A stretch of 64,000 nucleotides of DNA, from NCBI GenBank assembly GCA_002327985.1, contig DCVM01000126.1:1-64000 (forward strand), written 5' to 3'. This document shows, one piece after another, positions 44,591 to 53,793 of this stretch; the stretch's first letter is position 1; each line of letters begins with the position of its first letter. The DNA comes from Syntrophaceae bacterium UBA2188 (GTDB lineage: Bacteria; Desulfobacterota; BSN033; UBA1163). The notes beneath the pieces were generated by a model. It was not told the origin of the DNA. It saw nothing but the letters and a program-made list of their open reading frames with translations, and did not search any database. The position numbers and the translations under genes were made by a program.

Positions 44591-44601
44591 AGGGGGTTGA
44601 G

Positions 44602-46014
44602 ATGGCAGAGAAAGAAGAGAAAGAAAAGAAACCAAAAGTCCCAAGGCAGAAGATGCCTGAGCAGGAACCCAAGGTGAGGGCGAGGAATTTTAATGAGGTT
44701 CCTTTTGGATATACGCCTGAATTGGCCCAGTTAGAGTCGAGTCGTTGCCTTCAATGCAAGAAACCGAAATGTATTGAGGGATGCCCGGTAGAAATCGATA
44801 TCCCCGCCTTTATCAAACTCATCCAAGAGGGGGATTTTGACGGTTCGGCTCGGAAATTAAAGGAACGCAATAGCCTCCCTGCTGTTTGCGGTCGCGTCTG
44901 TCCTCAAGAAGACCAGTGTGAAAAGGTATGTATCGTTGGGAAGAAAGACCAACCCGTTGCCATCGGCAGGCTGGAGCGATTTGCTGCGGATTGGGAGAGG
45001 ACAAAAGGAACGATTACCATCCCTGAGAAGGCGCCATCCACGGGTAAGAAAGTGGCAGTCGTGGGATCAGGTCCAGCAGGTTTGACCTTAGCAGGGGATC
45101 TCATTCTTAAGGGACATGAGGTCACCATTTTTGAAGCCCTCCACAAAACCGGGGGTGTTCTCATTTATGGCATTCCAGAATTCCGTCTCCCCAAGGATAT
45201 TGTTCAGTCGGAGGTTAACTATCTGGAGAAATTGGGTGTAAAAGTAGAGTGCAACTGCGTCATCGGAAGAATCGAGACTGTTGACGAAATTCTTCAGGAA
45301 TATGATGCTGTTTTCTTGGGTCTGGGGGCAGGCCTTCCCCAGTTTTTAAACGTCCCTGGAGAGAACTATTGTGGCATCTATTCAGCCAATGAATATTTAA
45401 CGAGATCCAATTTGATGAAGGCGTACCTCTTTCCTAAATATGATACGCCAATCGCCCGAGGAAAGAATGTGGCCGTCTTTGGAGCAGGGAATGTGGCCAT
45501 GGATTCAGCCAGGACGGCTCTGCGATTAGGAGCGGACACTGTTCGAATCATCTATCGACGATCAAGGGATGAGATGCCGGCTCGTATCGAAGAGGTTCAC
45601 CATGCAGAGGAAGAGGGCGTCCAATTTTATCTCCTTACCGCTCCTACAAAATTTTTGGGAGATGATAATGGATGGGTGACCGGCGTCGAGTGTCTCCAGA
45701 TGGAATTGGGGGAACCCGATGAGTCTGGAAGGCGCAGACCGGTTCCCATCAAAGGTTCAGAATTTCAATTAGAGTGTGATCTGGCTGTGGTGGCCATTGG
45801 TGCTGGTCCTAATCCACTTCTTCCGACACAGACACAGGGTCTGGAGCTTAATAAGAGAGGTTATATCGTCGCTGACCTCGAAACCGGAAAGACATCCAAA
45901 CCCGGAGTTTGGGCAGGAGGCGATATCGTAACCGGTTCAGCCACTGTCATCCTGGCCATGGGAGCAGGGAGAAAGGCAGCCAATTCGATTCACGAATATC
46001 TGATGAATAAGTAG
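44602..46014 (+). CDS. gltA: NfnB/SudA: GltA-type FAD, Fe-S flavoprotein subunit
   Basis: A 470-residue small-subunit glutamate-synthase-like oxidoreductase. Two Cys clusters (49, 52, 57, 61 and 96, 100, 106, 110) bind [4Fe-4S] centres. GSGPAGLTLAG (about 153-163) binds FAD and FGAGNVAMDSARTALRLGAD binds NADPH. It starts 11 nt after nfnA, which confirms the heterodimer. The annotation as NADPH-dependent glutamate synthase (GltA) is common but, next to NfnA, transhydrogenation with ferredoxin is likelier in an anaerobe. A hairpin follows it. Confidence 0.92.
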   Translation: MAEKEEKEKKPKVPRQKMPEQEPKVRARNFNEVPFGYTPELAQLESSRCLQCKKPKCIEGCPVEIDIPAFIKLIQEGDFDGSARKLKERNSLPAVCGRVCPQEDQCEKVCIVGKKDQPVAIGRLERFAADWERTKGTITIPEKAPSTGKKVAVVGSGPAGLTLAGDLILKGHEVTIFEALHKTGGVLIYGIPEFRLPKDIVQSEVNYLEKLGVKVECNCVIGRIETVDEILQEYDAVFLGLGAGLPQFLNVPGENYCGIYSANEYLTRSNLMKAYLFPKYDTPIARGKNVAVFGAGNVAMDSARTALRLGADTVRIIYRRSRDEMPARIEEVHHAEEEGVQFYLLTAPTKFLGDDNGWVTGVECLQMELGEPDESGRRRPVPIKGSEFQLECDLAVVAIGAGPNPLLPTQTQGLELNKRGYIVADLETGKTSKPGVWAGGDIVTGSATVILAMGAGRKAANSIHEYLMNK

Positions 46015-46042
46015 TGTCGACATTGCATGCTAACGAAATGAA

Positions 46043-46076
46043 GGAGAGGGCAGAACCAGGTGGGTCTGCCCTCTCC
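46043..46076 (+). terminator. Hairpin after the nfnAB pair
   Basis: A perfect 12-bp stem GGAGAGGGCAGA/TCTGCCCTCTCC with a 10-nt loop, 29 nt past the stop. It is followed by AATATTAT rather than a T-run, so termination may be weak. Confidence 0.65.
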
Positions 46077-46185
46077 AATATTATCTCCAATATCATTGAT
46101 TGACAGGCTTTTATAAAAAGGGTAGATTCTTCTTCGGGCAGGTAGGCCATGATGACTTTGTTAAACCGTTTACGATAAATGGAGG

Positions 46186-46602
46186 ATGAAGGTGGAACGC
46201 CTTCAAATCGTTGCACGATACAGGGATGGCAAGATCATGAAGGGTTTTACCAATGATTTCTTTCCAAACAAGGATCGTTTCCATCTCTTTCCTCATGATA
46301 ACCCCTCCGGGAGTGGAATCGAGGTGGTGTTGAGTAGACTCAAGGCTGTTTTTATCGTTCGGGATTTCATAGGAGATCCACACTATAATGAACGGAAAAA
46401 GTATATGGAAGGAGAAAAGGTTTCTGGCGTGAAAGTGGAGGTGACGTTTGAGGATGGTGAAGTCCTGGTTGGGTCAACGTTAGGCTACGACCCAAAACGA
46501 CAGGGGTTTTTTCTCTTCCCTGCTGACCCCCAGAGCAATAATATAAGGATATTTGTAGTATCCTCTCATTTAAAAAATGTCCGTTATCTATCTCTCGATT
46601 AG
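46186..46602 (+). CDS. Small two-repeat protein (DUF6982-like)
   Basis: A 138-residue protein made of two similar halves: residues 1-60 (ARYRDGKIMKGFTNDFFP...FHLFP) and 75-135 (VTFEDGEVLVGSTLGYDP...FFLFP), each with a beta-rich pattern of x-F/Y-x-D-G-x-x-x-x-G. Similar small proteins in Desulfobacterota carry the DUF6982 label (from memory), and some resemble PilZ barrels. GGAGG is well spaced for GTG 46192; ATG 46186 is the upstream option. Function unknown. Confidence 0.65.
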   Translation: MKVERLQIVARYRDGKIMKGFTNDFFPNKDRFHLFPHDNPSGSGIEVVLSRLKAVFIVRDFIGDPHYNERKKYMEGEKVSGVKVEVTFEDGEVLVGSTLGYDPKRQGFFLFPADPQSNNIRIFVVSSHLKNVRYLSLD

Positions 46603-46693
46603 AGATCAATAAATCTTTTAAACTTTAATCTTCACATGTTGAGGTGGAATCCGCATCCTCTCGTCCCAAGGCTTCTTTCTGGTGGCAAAGGAT

Positions 46694-46722
46694 TTGACAC
46701 CGTTTTCTTAATCGAATATGTT
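46694..46722 (+). promoter_or_regulatory. Promoter of the peptide ABC transporter operon
   Basis: TTGACA (46694-46699), a 17-nt spacer, TATGTT (46717-46722), 79 nt before the first gene. Confidence 0.65.
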
Positions 46723-46801
46723 ACGGTATATTAAATGGTGAACCAATTGGATCGTAGCGGCAGGCGTTACTGCCAAAATGATTACTATGTGAAATAAGCT
46801 C

Positions 46802-48937
46802 GTGACCATCCGCAAGATTCTCATACTTGTTCCCATATTCATTATCGTCTTCTTGCTCCAGTCTTATTTCTGGGTGCCCACCTACGAGCAGCAGTCAAGA
46901 GGAAATCCTGGCCGGCTTAACGAATACATCACCGCATCCATCGGGGATGCGAGCCTCCTGAACCCGATCCTTTCCGCGGATTCGGCAAGCAGTGAGATCA
47001 ACCACTTGGTCTATGAGGGTCTGATTGATTATAACGAAGACCTACGCTTCAGGGGGCGATTAGCCAGATCATGGAAAATCTATGAAGAGGCTTTTTTCTA
47101 TGTCAATGAACAGGCATCGATTCCTTCGATAGGAAGGGCTGGAGCGGAAGAAATTGTTGAGCTTCTGAGGAAGGCCAACCCAGGGACTCGGCCATTCGAT
47201 CCTCAGATGAAGGCCTCATTAGAAAACATCGAGGAAATTACTCTCCTCCCCGCCAGGGAATTTGTGATAACCCGGCAAGAGAAAGAGGGGACGGGCTCTG
47301 GGCAAACAAAAGAGATCACGATTCGGGTGAATGCTCCAGCCAGAATTCGGCTGGTCCTGAAAGAGGTGGACCAGTTCCTTTTTCAGAGTCTTTCCAAAAT
47401 CCTTGGCGAAGATTATTTCAGCACCTTCAAGGGGGAGAAATATGTACGAATCACTCCAGAGGTTGAACCGAGCAGGAAGATGCAATACATCCAGGAGGTT
47501 CTTCCTTCCACAGAACATAATCCCATTATCGTTTTTCAATTACGGCCCGATGTCACATTTCATGACGGCCATCCCTTTGACGCCCATGATGTCAAGTTCA
47601 CCTATGATGCAATCATGAATCCTAAGAACCTCTCCCCGCGACTCTCCGACTATGAGCCAGTCAAGGAAGTGACCGTGGTTGATCCCCACACCGTCCGTAT
47701 CGTTTACAAACGGCTTTATTCCCCAGCGCTCGGAACATGGGTCATGGGAATGCTTCCGGAACATCTTCTCAACGAGGAGGTCCTCCAGAAGGAGGCCATC
47801 CAATCCGGGAAGGATCCAGAGAAATTTTCCATGCGCCAGAGTCGCTTCAATCGTCATCCAATCGGATGCGGTCCCTTCGTATTTAAGGAGTGGAAGTCAG
47901 ACCAGTACATTCTTCTGGACAGGTATGCTCAATATTGGGAGGGACCCCCCCATTACAGCCGGTATTTTTATCGAATCATCCCTGATCCTCTCACTCAAGA
48001 GATGGAGTTCTATGCGGGGACGGTGGACGCCTATGCGGTTCGTCCCCATCAGGTCGAACGGTTGAAAGAAGATCCAACTTATCAGAGTTTCTCAGGCCTC
48101 TCCTTTGGCTACAGCTATATCGGTTACAACATGCGGCGTGAGCCGTTCAATGATCCACGGGTTCGTCGTGCCCTCGGCATGGCCATGGATGTAGACCAGA
48201 TCATTCAATACGTCCTCTTTGGTCAAGGGGAACGGATTACAGGCCCCTTTGTCCAACAAACGGATTATTACAATAAGCATATCAAACCCCTTCCCTATGA
48301 CCCGCAAGGTGCCCTGAAACTCCTCGAAGAAGCGGGCTGGAGGCGCAACCAGGAAGGCTGGCTGGAAAAGAATGGAAAACGGTTCCAGTTTACGCTCATC
48401 ACGAATAGTGGTAACGAGCTTCGCAAGGCCATCCTGACCGTGGCTCAGGATGCGTGGAAGCAAATGGGTATCGACGTCCGGACGGATCTTCTGGAATGGG
48501 CAGTCTTCATCCAGGAGCGTGTCAATAAATTGGATTTTGACGCGTTGATCCTGGGCTGGAGCATGGGGATCGAGCCCGACCTTTACCAGCTCTGGCATTC
48601 CAGCCAGACCCATCCGTATCAACTTAATTTTGTGGGCTTCAAGAATGAGGCAGCGGACGATCTGATCATCAAGATCCGGCAGGAATACGATCATGAGCAG
48701 CAGGTGGCGTATTGTCATCAACTCCACGAGATCATTGCCAAGGAACAGCCCTATACCTTTCTCTATGTGGGCAAATGGACGGCGGTTCTGGATAAAAGGA
48801 TTGTGGTCAAGGAGACGGATACAGAGGGAAAAGTAATCTATAAAAAGATCACGCCCACAAAAACTGGAAACTACATGTTCTATTTCAACCGGTGGATCAA
48901 GCTTCCTGAAGCCCCTGTCTTTAGTCCCGAAGGATAG
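46802..48937 (+). CDS. Peptide ABC transporter substrate-binding protein, membrane-anchored, with insertion
   Basis: A 711-residue SBP family 5 protein (DppA/OppA type). Residues 5-24 form a hydrophobic anchor with no lipobox, so it is likely tethered in the inner membrane facing the periplasm. Family features are ADSASSEINHLVYEGL, FQLRPDVTFHDGHPFDAHDV and NDPRVRRALGMAMD. About 140 residues (about 100-240) separate the LARSWKI strand from FQLRPDV, where ordinary homologues have almost none. It is the first gene of a five-gene operon. GTG start. Confidence 0.9.
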   Translation: MTIRKILILVPIFIIVFLLQSYFWVPTYEQQSRGNPGRLNEYITASIGDASLLNPILSADSASSEINHLVYEGLIDYNEDLRFRGRLARSWKIYEEAFFYVNEQASIPSIGRAGAEEIVELLRKANPGTRPFDPQMKASLENIEEITLLPAREFVITRQEKEGTGSGQTKEITIRVNAPARIRLVLKEVDQFLFQSLSKILGEDYFSTFKGEKYVRITPEVEPSRKMQYIQEVLPSTEHNPIIVFQLRPDVTFHDGHPFDAHDVKFTYDAIMNPKNLSPRLSDYEPVKEVTVVDPHTVRIVYKRLYSPALGTWVMGMLPEHLLNEEVLQKEAIQSGKDPEKFSMRQSRFNRHPIGCGPFVFKEWKSDQYILLDRYAQYWEGPPHYSRYFYRIIPDPLTQEMEFYAGTVDAYAVRPHQVERLKEDPTYQSFSGLSFGYSYIGYNMRREPFNDPRVRRALGMAMDVDQIIQYVLFGQGERITGPFVQQTDYYNKHIKPLPYDPQGALKLLEEAGWRRNQEGWLEKNGKRFQFTLITNSGNELRKAILTVAQDAWKQMGIDVRTDLLEWAVFIQERVNKLDFDALILGWSMGIEPDLYQLWHSSQTHPYQLNFVGFKNEAADDLIIKIRQEYDHEQQVAYCHQLHEIIAKEQPYTFLYVGKWTAVLDKRIVVKETDTEGKVIYKKITPTKTGNYMFYFNRWIKLPEAPVFSPEG

Positions 48938-48940
48938 GAT

Positions 48941-49900
48941 ATGTTATCTTTCATTGCCCGGAATAGCATTCAGAAGGTCATCACCCTGTTTTTCGTCTCC
49001 GTGATCTCCTTCCTGGTCATTTACCTCGCCCCAGGCGAGCCGAGCCAGGTGGACCCGCTCAATCCCAAGTTCACACCAGAGATGGTGGAACGATTCCGTC
49101 AGCAGTTTCATCTCGATCAACCTCTTTATGTTCAATATGCCTTTTTTTATGGTGACCTCTTTACAGGGAAGACGGTGTCATGGAAGGACAACCAACCGGT
49201 TCTCAAAAAGGTGTGGGAGCGCTTCAAGAACAGTCTCTGGCTCTTTGTGGTGGGAACCCTCCTCACCTGGACACTCTCCTTTCCGATTGGAATTCGGTCA
49301 GCCATTTTTCGGGGAGGAATGTATGATCGGAGCGCTACGTTTTTTTCCTATCTCCTGATCTCCATCCCCGGTTTCTTTTTCGCTTATGTTCTGATTATTC
49401 TCGTTGTCACCACTCTTCATGTCCCGGTGATCGATATGGAGACGTTCGGATTGGGGGACCCCCCCTGGTATCGCTGGATCATGGACAGAGTCTGGCACTT
49501 ACTTCTTCCCTCCCTTCTTGGGGCGACAGGCGGCATTGCGGTCCTATCACGATACGTCCGGAGCCAGATGATGGAGGTGGAAAGTCAAGATTACGTCCGG
49601 ACGGCCCGGGCCAAAGGGGTTCCAGAAGAACAGGTTCACTATAAACACGCCCTCCGGAATGCCCTCTTACCCTTCGTGACCATGTTTGGTCTCATTTTGC
49701 CAGGCCTGATAGGAGGGTCTGTGATCATCGAGTCCATCTTTGCATGGCCTGGGATGGGGCGGATGGCCTATGAGGCCATTTTAGCCAGAGATTATCCCAT
49801 TGTCCTGACGGTCAATTTCATCTCTGCGGTGCTGGTTCTGATCGGCACTTTTATCTCTGACGTGCTTTACATGGTGGTGGATCCGAGAATACGTTTGTGA
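48941..49900 (+). CDS. Peptide ABC transporter permease (DppB type)
   Basis: A 319-residue, six-helix permease with the EAA-loop RTARAKGVPEEQVHYKHALR and IFAWPGMGRMAYEAILARDYP. It is an inner-membrane channel subunit partnering the next gene product. It starts three bases after the substrate-binding gene. Confidence 0.93.
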   Translation: MLSFIARNSIQKVITLFFVSVISFLVIYLAPGEPSQVDPLNPKFTPEMVERFRQQFHLDQPLYVQYAFFYGDLFTGKTVSWKDNQPVLKKVWERFKNSLWLFVVGTLLTWTLSFPIGIRSAIFRGGMYDRSATFFSYLLISIPGFFFAYVLIILVVTTLHVPVIDMETFGLGDPPWYRWIMDRVWHLLLPSLLGATGGIAVLSRYVRSQMMEVESQDYVRTARAKGVPEEQVHYKHALRNALLPFVTMFGLILPGLIGGSVIIESIFAWPGMGRMAYEAILARDYPIVLTVNFISAVLVLIGTFISDVLYMVVDPRIRL

Positions 49901-51072
49901 TGAAGGCCTATTCGGAAAATTATTTTCAAAAGACAGGAATGGAGAGGCCCCTTGCACCGAGGGAGACCCGTTGGCGTGAGGGTTGGAGGCTTCTCAAGCG
50001 AAACCGGCTTGCCTTTGCAGGTCTTGTCATTTTTATTCTTTTCTTCCTTATTGCCCTGGCTGGACTCTTCCTCACCTCTGGAACGAAGCCTGTATTTGAT
50101 CCAGCGGTTGTGCGATTGGAAGAAAAATTGCGCCCTCCCCTCTCCAATGCCAAGCTGGAGATTTTAAGTTCTGACCGGGTTCCCCGATTGGGGCTCTATC
50201 TCTTCGGCACGGATGAGCTGGGACGAGACGTATTTTCAAGAATGTTGCAGGGGGCATGGGTCTCTCTGACCGTCGGGTTCGTGGCCGTAGGGATAGCGGT
50301 GCTCATCGGCATCCTGTTAGGGGGTATCTCAGGCTATTATGGACAGAACGCGATGAGGGCAGACCAAATTTTCTTGGGAGCGGTTTTACTTCTAAGCGGG
50401 GGTTTGGTGCTGATGGGGATCACCTTCTTTGGAGTCGTCCTTCTGTGTGTTGGGGGTGTCTTGCTGGTTTTCTTCCAATGGGTAAAGAAGAGAGCAAGCA
50501 AGGGGGTTGAAACGGCATGGACAAGGTTTCTTTGGATGCGAGCCATTTCTATAGATACTCTTATCATGCGGTTTGTTGACATCATGCTGTGTTTCCCGAG
50601 CTTTTTTCTCATCTTAACTGTGGTAGCGCTCCTTCCAGCAAGCATCTACAACATCATGATTGTAATCGGCCTGACGAGCTGGATGGGGACGACGCGTTTT
50701 GTTCGGGCAGAATTTTTATCCCTCAGGGACCAGGATTTTGTGACGGCTGCCCGTGCTCTCGGGGTGAGCAATTGGCGGATCATCTTTCGCCACATGATTC
50801 CCAATGCCATTGCACCCGTACTGGTTTCGGCGACCATCAGTATTGCCACGGCAATTTTGACTGAGGCAGGCTTAAGCTTTCTTGGGTTAGGTGTTCCCCC
50901 TCCCCACGCCACCTGGGGGAATATCCTCTCCGATGGTAAGAATTTCATCTTCGATGCACCCTGGCTGACTTTTATCCCGGGGGTCGCGATCTTGATCGTC
51001 GTCCTCTCCTTCAATCTGTTCGGTGAAGGCCTACGGGATATTTTAAATCCAAGACTTAGAGAACGATCATGA
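49900..51072 (+). CDS. Peptide ABC transporter permease (DppC type) with extra two-helix insertion
   Basis: A 390-residue permease. The N-terminal OppC_N segment WRLLKRNRLAFAGLVIF, the periplasmic FGTDELGRDVFSR and the EAA loop TAARALGVSNWRIIFRHMIPN are normal. Between SGYYG (about 149) and TLIMRFVDIMLCFPS (about 220) lies an extra about 70 residues with two hydrophobic segments, absent from ordinary DppC (about 300 aa). ATG 49900 overlaps dppB's stop; GTG 49897 is an alternative. Confidence 0.92.
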   Translation: MKAYSENYFQKTGMERPLAPRETRWREGWRLLKRNRLAFAGLVIFILFFLIALAGLFLTSGTKPVFDPAVVRLEEKLRPPLSNAKLEILSSDRVPRLGLYLFGTDELGRDVFSRMLQGAWVSLTVGFVAVGIAVLIGILLGGISGYYGQNAMRADQIFLGAVLLLSGGLVLMGITFFGVVLLCVGGVLLVFFQWVKKRASKGVETAWTRFLWMRAISIDTLIMRFVDIMLCFPSFFLILTVVALLPASIYNIMIVIGLTSWMGTTRFVRAEFLSLRDQDFVTAARALGVSNWRIIFRHMIPNAIAPVLVSATISIATAILTEAGLSFLGLGVPPPHATWGNILSDGKNFIFDAPWLTFIPGVAILIVVLSFNLFGEGLRDILNPRLRERS

Positions 51073-52034
51073 TGCTTTCCATTCAGGACTTAAAAGTCTA
51101 TTTTTTCAGCGATGGCAGAGTTGCTCGTGCCTTGGACGGCGTGAGCTATGAAGCCCGAAAAGGGGAGACGGTTTGCTTGGTTGGAGAGTCTGGCTGTGGA
51201 AAGACGGTGTCGGTGCTGACCATTTTAAGGATCCTCCCACAGCCACCGGGTAGAATCATGGGCGGCAAAGTGCTGTTCAATGGCCAGAACCTTTTGGATT
51301 TGAACGAAGAGGAGATGCAGAAGATCCGTGGCAGGCGCATTGCCATGATCTTCCAGGAGCCCATGACCTCTCTTAACCCTGTGTTTACGATCGAAGACCA
51401 GATTGAAGAGGCCATTTTAGTTCATGAGAAGGTGGACATCGAAGAGGCCCGGCAAAGGTGTATCCAACTTTTAAAAGACGTAGGGATCCCGTCACCCGAG
51501 GAGCGCCTGAGAGATTATCCTCATCAATTGAGCGGTGGGCAGAGACAGCGAGTCATGATTGCAATGGCCCTGGCGTGCAACCCCGAAATCGTCATTGCCG
51601 ATGAACCCACTACTGCCCTCGATGTGACCATTCAGGCGCAAATCCTCAATTTGTTTCGCGAATTGAAGCAAAAGCGGGAGATGTCCCTCCTCTACATCAC
51701 TCATGATCTCGGAGTCGTCGCCAACATTGCGGATCGTGTCTATGTCATGTATGCAGGGGTGATTGCGGAACAGGGAGAGGTTGCTCATATTTTCCATCAT
51801 CCACGACATCCTTACACCCAGGGCCTTTTAGCGTCCCTGCCCAACCGGGTCAAACGGGGCAAGACACTTCACAGCATCCCGGGAACCGTTCCCAATCCTG
51901 CGTATAAGCCAGAGGGATGTCCTTTTCATCCGAGATGTCCTGATGTCATTGGGACCTGCCGAGTCCAATTTCCGGAAATGTGCGATTACGGAGGTGGGCA
52001 TTTGAGTCGGTGCCCTGTACTTTATGAACGATAG
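51069..52034 (+). CDS. Peptide ABC transporter ATPase (DppD type)
   Basis: A 321-residue ABC ATPase: Walker A GESGCGKT, signature LSGGQRQRV, Walker B VIADEPTTALD, and the C-terminal oligopeptide domain with Cys-rich GCPFHPRCPDVIGTC, which in such ATPases can hold an Fe-S cluster. It overlaps dppC by four bases and dppF by eleven. Confidence 0.95.
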   Translation: MMLSIQDLKVYFFSDGRVARALDGVSYEARKGETVCLVGESGCGKTVSVLTILRILPQPPGRIMGGKVLFNGQNLLDLNEEEMQKIRGRRIAMIFQEPMTSLNPVFTIEDQIEEAILVHEKVDIEEARQRCIQLLKDVGIPSPEERLRDYPHQLSGGQRQRVMIAMALACNPEIVIADEPTTALDVTIQAQILNLFRELKQKREMSLLYITHDLGVVANIADRVYVMYAGVIAEQGEVAHIFHHPRHPYTQGLLASLPNRVKRGKTLHSIPGTVPNPAYKPEGCPFHPRCPDVIGTCRVQFPEMCDYGGGHLSRCPVLYER

Positions 52035-53031
52035 AAGCCCCTTGATCGAAAAGAACAATTCCTCAGACGGTCCCCTCCTCAAGGTAAAAGGGCTCAGAAA
52101 GCATTTCCCTGTACGCAGAGGTTTCCTGCAGAGGATCAAAGGATGGGTCAAGGCGGTGGATGGAGTGGACGTCGATATCTTTCGGGGTAGGACGCTGGGC
52201 CTTGTGGGAGAGAGCGGGTGTGGTAAATCCACGATCGGTCGGCTTATTTTGAAACTTCTGGAGCCCAACGAGGGGAAGATTCTTTATAAAGGGAGAGACA
52301 TCAGCGGGATGACCCAGAATGAAGTAAAGCCGTTACGGAAAGAGATGCAAATCATTTTTCAAGACCCGTTTGGTTCGCTCAATCCGCGGATGACTGTAGG
52401 CCAATCCATTGAAGAGGGGCTTCGTACCCTGGGCGTCAAGAACCATGGAGAAAGAAAAGTCAGGGTCAGTCAACTCCTGGAGATGGTTGGAATCGCACCC
52501 GAGGCAGCCGACTTCTATCCCCATGAATTCAGCGGCGGTCAGAGGCAAAGAATAGGGATCGCTCGTGCCTTAAGTGTTGAGCCCTCATTGATTGTATGTG
52601 ACGAACCGGTCTCAGCGCTCGATGTATCCATCCAATCCCAGATTATCAATCTTCTGAAGGAATTGCAAAATAGATTGGGTTTGTGTTACCTCTTCATCTC
52701 CCATGACCTGAATGTGGTAGGGTATATGAGCGATACCGTGGCGGTGATGTACTTAGGTCATATCATGGAATACGCCGCAGCGGATGAACTTTACGATCAT
52801 CCCCTCCATCCTTATACCTTGGCATTGCTCTCAGCTGTCCCTTCCCCTGATCCGGATCACCGTCGTGCCCAACCTGTATTGATGGGTGATGTCCCGAGCG
52901 CCTTGAACCCTCCTCCAGGTTGCAAGTTCCAGGGAAGATGTCCCTTGGTTGAGGATCGGTGCCGAAGGAAGGAGATTGAGGTCTATCAAGTCAGTCCAGA
53001 GCACCAAGTGCGATGTTGGAAGGTGGCTTGA
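52024..53031 (+). CDS. Peptide ABC transporter ATPase (DppF type)
   Basis: A 335-residue ABC ATPase with GESGCGKST, FSGGQRQRIGIARAL, VCDEPVSALDVS and the C-terminal CKFQGRCPLVEDRC motif. It forms the heterodimeric motor with the DppD-like subunit. Last gene of the operon. The convergent rlpA stop lies 18 nt away with no obvious terminator. Confidence 0.95.
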   Translation: MNDRSPLIEKNNSSDGPLLKVKGLRKHFPVRRGFLQRIKGWVKAVDGVDVDIFRGRTLGLVGESGCGKSTIGRLILKLLEPNEGKILYKGRDISGMTQNEVKPLRKEMQIIFQDPFGSLNPRMTVGQSIEEGLRTLGVKNHGERKVRVSQLLEMVGIAPEAADFYPHEFSGGQRQRIGIARALSVEPSLIVCDEPVSALDVSIQSQIINLLKELQNRLGLCYLFISHDLNVVGYMSDTVAVMYLGHIMEYAAADELYDHPLHPYTLALLSAVPSPDPDHRRAQPVLMGDVPSALNPPPGCKFQGRCPLVEDRCRRKEIEVYQVSPEHQVRCWKVA

Positions 53032-53049
53032 GATTCACCGGTGAGGAGT

Positions 53050-53763
53050 TTATCGGCTGGTTAGCAAAACGTTGAAGCCCATTTGGGAAAGTTTTTCTGC
53101 GATGACCAGAGCGGCCTCTCTCGTTTCAAATTGACCTACCCTGACCCGATGATATTTCTGTGTCAGTGTTTCCACCGTGGCCACAAAGACGTTCTCAAAA
53201 CTTTTTCGCAACTGTTCAGCCAATCTCTGGGCATTGGTTTCATCAGCAAAGGAACCCACCTGGAGCGTGAATCGCTGAATGGGCTCGATTGTAAGACTGA
53301 CTACCTCCACTTTGACCGGGGCTGTTCCCTTTTCCCACATCCCGAGCATCTGCGCCGCGGCATAAGAGACATCAAGAATTCTCTCCTTCACAAAGGGACC
53401 CCGATCATTGACCTTTAACTCAAGGGATCTTCCATTCTCTAAATTAGTGACCATCACTACCGTGCCGAGGGGGAGCGTGTTGTGGGCGCAAGTGAGCTGG
53501 TACATATCATAAACCTCGCCACTCGAGGTGGGTCTTCCATGGAATTCTCCTCCGTACCAGGAGGCAACACCATATTGAACTTCACGACTTTCCCTTTTTT
53601 CGATTTTTGCTTCTTGTTTTTCGGGAGGAAGGGTTTTCCTGTCAATGACAATATGTCTAGGCCCACAAGCCGTGAGAAGAAAAAAGATGATTATTAACAA
53701 AGTAGGGAAGAAGGCCTTTGATTCCCTGTAATTCATAAAAAAGGTTTTTCTCGTCATACTCAC
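53050..53763 (-). CDS. rlpA: RlpA-like lipoprotein (DPBB plus SPOR)
   Basis: A 237-residue septal-ring lytic transglycosylase. The signal peptide ends in lipobox LLTAC (Cys 33), so it is a lipoprotein. The double-psi beta-barrel has GVASWYGGEFHGRPTSSGE and the catalytic-type VNDRGPF, and a C-terminal SPOR domain (FTLQVGSFADETNAQRLAEQ) binds denuded peptidoglycan at division sites. Several Met codons near the N-terminus leave the exact start open. Confidence 0.93.
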   Translation of the reverse strand: MSMTRKTFFMNYRESKAFFPTLLIIIFFLLTACGPRHIVIDRKTLPPEKQEAKIEKRESREVQYGVASWYGGEFHGRPTSSGEVYDMYQLTCAHNTLPLGTVVMVTNLENGRSLELKVNDRGPFVKERILDVSYAAAQMLGMWEKGTAPVKVEVVSLTIEPIQRFTLQVGSFADETNAQRLAEQLRKSFENVFVATVETLTQKYHRVRVGQFETREAALVIAEKLSQMGFNVLLTSR

Positions 53764-53793
53764 CTTCCTTTTTTCAACACCGCTTACTTGGTA

